A stretch of DNA of 14,260 nt from an uncultured Eubacteriales bacterium (GTDB lineage: Bacteria > Bacillota > Clostridia > Christensenellales > QALW01): contig URIR01000043.1 of assembly GCA_900547955.1 (NCBI GenBank), forward strand, positions 1-14,260, given 5' to 3'. Each line of letters opens with the position of its first letter. Positions within the stretch are counted from its first letter, which is position 1. Made by a program: the position numbers and the translations under genes. Under the pieces are notes generated by a model. The model made no database searches. It worked only from the letters and a program-made list of their open reading frames with translations, and was not told the origin of the DNA. Positions 13,292 through 14,260 of the stretch are shown in pieces.

Positions 13292-14011
13292 TTATTCAAG
13301 TATATTTGAGGTTATATAATCAACTCCCCATTCAACCAGCTGTTCGGCGTCCTCCCGTTGATCTACAGTCCAGCAATTAACCTTTCTGCCCGCATCATGC
13401 AGCTGCTCAACAACCTCTTTGCTGAGCGCCTTAAAATAAACGTCCGCGTCTATCCTATCCGCAATCAGCCTGTCAACAATCTCCTTTGTACATTCCGAAA
13501 ACAGAAATTGAACTGATTGCTCCGGAATAATCTCTCTAATTCCTGTTAAATTCTTATAATTAAAAGAAATAAAGGTCGTGTTATCCAAATAATTATATCC
13601 TCTTATAATATCGACCATCCGGCGCAAGGCCTCGCCTGTAAAATCCGATTTGAGCTCGAGCACGCAATGTTTGTCATATTTTTTGCATATGCTGATATAG
13701 TTTTCCAAGGTGCCGGGACGCAGATCCATTCTGTCCTTGCTCCCATCGCTGTCAAACAGCACAACCTGCTGCAGCAACGCAAGGCTGACCTCTTCTACAG
13801 GCACATTTTCCCCAGATACGCGACGCAAATCAAAATCGTGATTGATAACAAATCTTCCATCGGAGGTTATGTGAGTATCAGTTTCCACACCGTAATAGCT
13901 TCTATTGCCAGCCGCGACAAAAGCAGCGTTTGTATTTTCCGTCTCTATTCCTGAAAGCCCTCTATGCGCTATTACAAGCGTATTTCCTTTTTTAAATTTA
14001 ATAGTATCCAT
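13292..14011 (-). CDS. Glycerophosphodiester phosphodiesterase, canonical active site
   Basis: A 239-residue protein with the complete GDPD signature: AHRG (H16, R17), ETENTNAAF (E25, N26, T27), GVETDTHITSDG (E43, D45), VINHD (H58, D59), and LELKSD for the third metal-binding Glu. The C-terminal CWTVDQREDAEQLVEWGVDYITSN is also typical. Expected reaction: glycerophosphodiester plus water to glycerol-3-phosphate plus alcohol, metal dependent. No signal peptide, so cytoplasmic. The ATG at 14011 is chosen because AAAGGGGG ends 7 bases upstream; the reading frame continues upstream only into repeat DNA. It has a perfect consensus promoter and lies between two inverted MITE copies, the downstream one starting 12 bases past its stop. 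It is unlike the second GDPD in this window, which lacks the Arg and Glu of HRG and ENT. Confidence 0.93.
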   Translation of the reverse strand: MDTIKFKKGNTLVIAHRGLSGIETENTNAAFVAAGNRSYYGVETDTHITSDGRFVINHDFDLRRVSGENVPVEEVSLALLQQVVLFDSDGSKDRMDLRPGTLENYISICKKYDKHCVLELKSDFTGEALRRMVDIIRGYNYLDNTTFISFNYKNLTGIREIIPEQSVQFLFSECTKEIVDRLIADRIDADVYFKALSKEVVEQLHDAGRKVNCWTVDQREDAEQLVEWGVDYITSNILE

Positions 14012-14018
14012 ATACAAA

Positions 14019-14026
14019 CCCCCTTT
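14019..14026 (-). promoter_or_regulatory. Ribosome binding site that sets the GDPD start
   Basis: AAAGGGGG 7 bases before the ATG at 14011. It distinguishes this start from in-frame upstream codons that fall in the promoter and repeat. Confidence 0.75.
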
Positions 14027-14044
14027 AATATTAATTTCGATGTA

Positions 14045-14073
14045 ATTATATGACAGAAAATTCATTTTGTCAA
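14045..14073 (-). promoter_or_regulatory. Perfect-consensus sigma-A promoter of the GDPD gene
   Basis: On the minus strand, TTGACA (14068-14073), a 17-base spacer and TATAAT (14045-14050) match the housekeeping consensus at all 12 positions. The -35 box lies right against the end of MITE copy B. Confidence 0.9.
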
Positions 14074-14260
14074 TATAACCTAAATTGACAAGGGCATATA
14101 CGGTCAGAACAGGGCTGTTTGAGTGTCCTGCTGTATTGCTTTTCGCTCCGTGGACGTTTAGTAACACGTCGTTCAGGCACCTTGCAGGCTACTCAAACGG
14201 CCGCTGTCTGATTCTTCGGCCTCCAGCAGGTTTGATTTCGGCATTTTCAAGGAAGCGGAA
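14073..14260 (+). mobile_element. MITE-like element, copy B (runs off the window)
   Basis: Bases 14073-14152 match copy A (13282 to 13203, opposite strand) at 77 of 80 positions, including the terminal repeat (one C-to-A change). Beyond that it diverges. An imperfect inverted copy of its own arm appears (14113-14131 against 14184-14202). A module GCCTCCAGC...TTTCGGCATTTTC (14219-14248) is also found in copy A (13144-13172), but on the same strand rather than the inverted one. The other terminus is not in the window. Confidence 0.7.

Noticed and set aside
14012..14167. Upstream in-frame extension of the canonical GDPD
   Set aside because: The extension lies across the perfect promoter and MITE copy B. 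AAAGGGGG and the normal family N-terminus place the start at 14011.
1..14260. CRISPR arrays, tRNA and rRNA genes, phage or toxin-antitoxin genes
   Set aside because: No evenly spaced direct repeats, tRNA-like folds with consensus arms, rRNA sequence, or recognisable phage or defence proteins were seen. The cloverleaf-like fold at 13-90 lacks tRNA conserved bases.

Overview
All genes supported in this window lie on the minus strand, so transcription runs from high to low coordinates. Strong Shine-Dalgarno sequences (GGAGG-type), lipoprotein and Sec signal peptides, surface proteins held by a C-terminal membrane helix with a basic tail, and frequent ATA and TAT codons beside GC-rich intergenic hairpins all suggest a Bacillota (Clostridia-type) bacterium, perhaps from the gut. 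That placement is inference; there is no rRNA or other marker gene to confirm it.

Layout from the high-coordinate end (upstream) to the low end. (1) 13050-14260: a canonical glycerophosphodiester phosphodiesterase gene with a perfect-consensus promoter. It sits between two inverted copies of a MITE-like repeat, with its likely terminator beyond the downstream copy. (2) 12444-12905: a TspO/MBR-family membrane protein. (3) 10190-12118: two adjacent paralogous genes of unrecognised function behind a strong promoter; one appears to start at ATT. A GC-rich block with a G-quadruplex motif and a 12-bp hairpin follows them. (4) 9229-9975: an MgtC/SapB-family membrane protein with its own promoter, then about 440 bases without a gene that hold a GC-rich structured block, a bidirectional terminator and the next promoter. 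(5) 134-8732: a probable six-gene operon: solute-binding lipoprotein, two-repeat surface protein, inositol-monophosphatase-family enzyme, second surface protein, GH78 alpha-L-rhamnosidase-like enzyme, and a divergent glycerophosphodiester phosphodiesterase. (6) 1-133: a multi-hairpin GC-rich structure at the operon's end.

The six-gene operon reads as an uptake and breakdown locus. A substrate would be captured at the surface, rhamnose removed by a GH78 enzyme without a signal peptide (so probably cytoplasmic), and phosphodiester and phosphomonoester bonds opened by the GDPD-like and inositol-phosphatase-like enzymes. One candidate is a rhamnosylated glycerophospho- or inositol-phosphate compound, but this is inference. 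The operon has no ABC permease or ATPase genes in the window. Four of its five gene junctions carry RNA hairpins without clear U-tracts; the fifth is an ATGA start/stop overlap.

The least explained items are the paralogous pair at 10190-12118, the MITE-bracketed GDPD cassette with a flipped internal module, the four-way-junction structure at 13-90, and the two-repeat surface protein.
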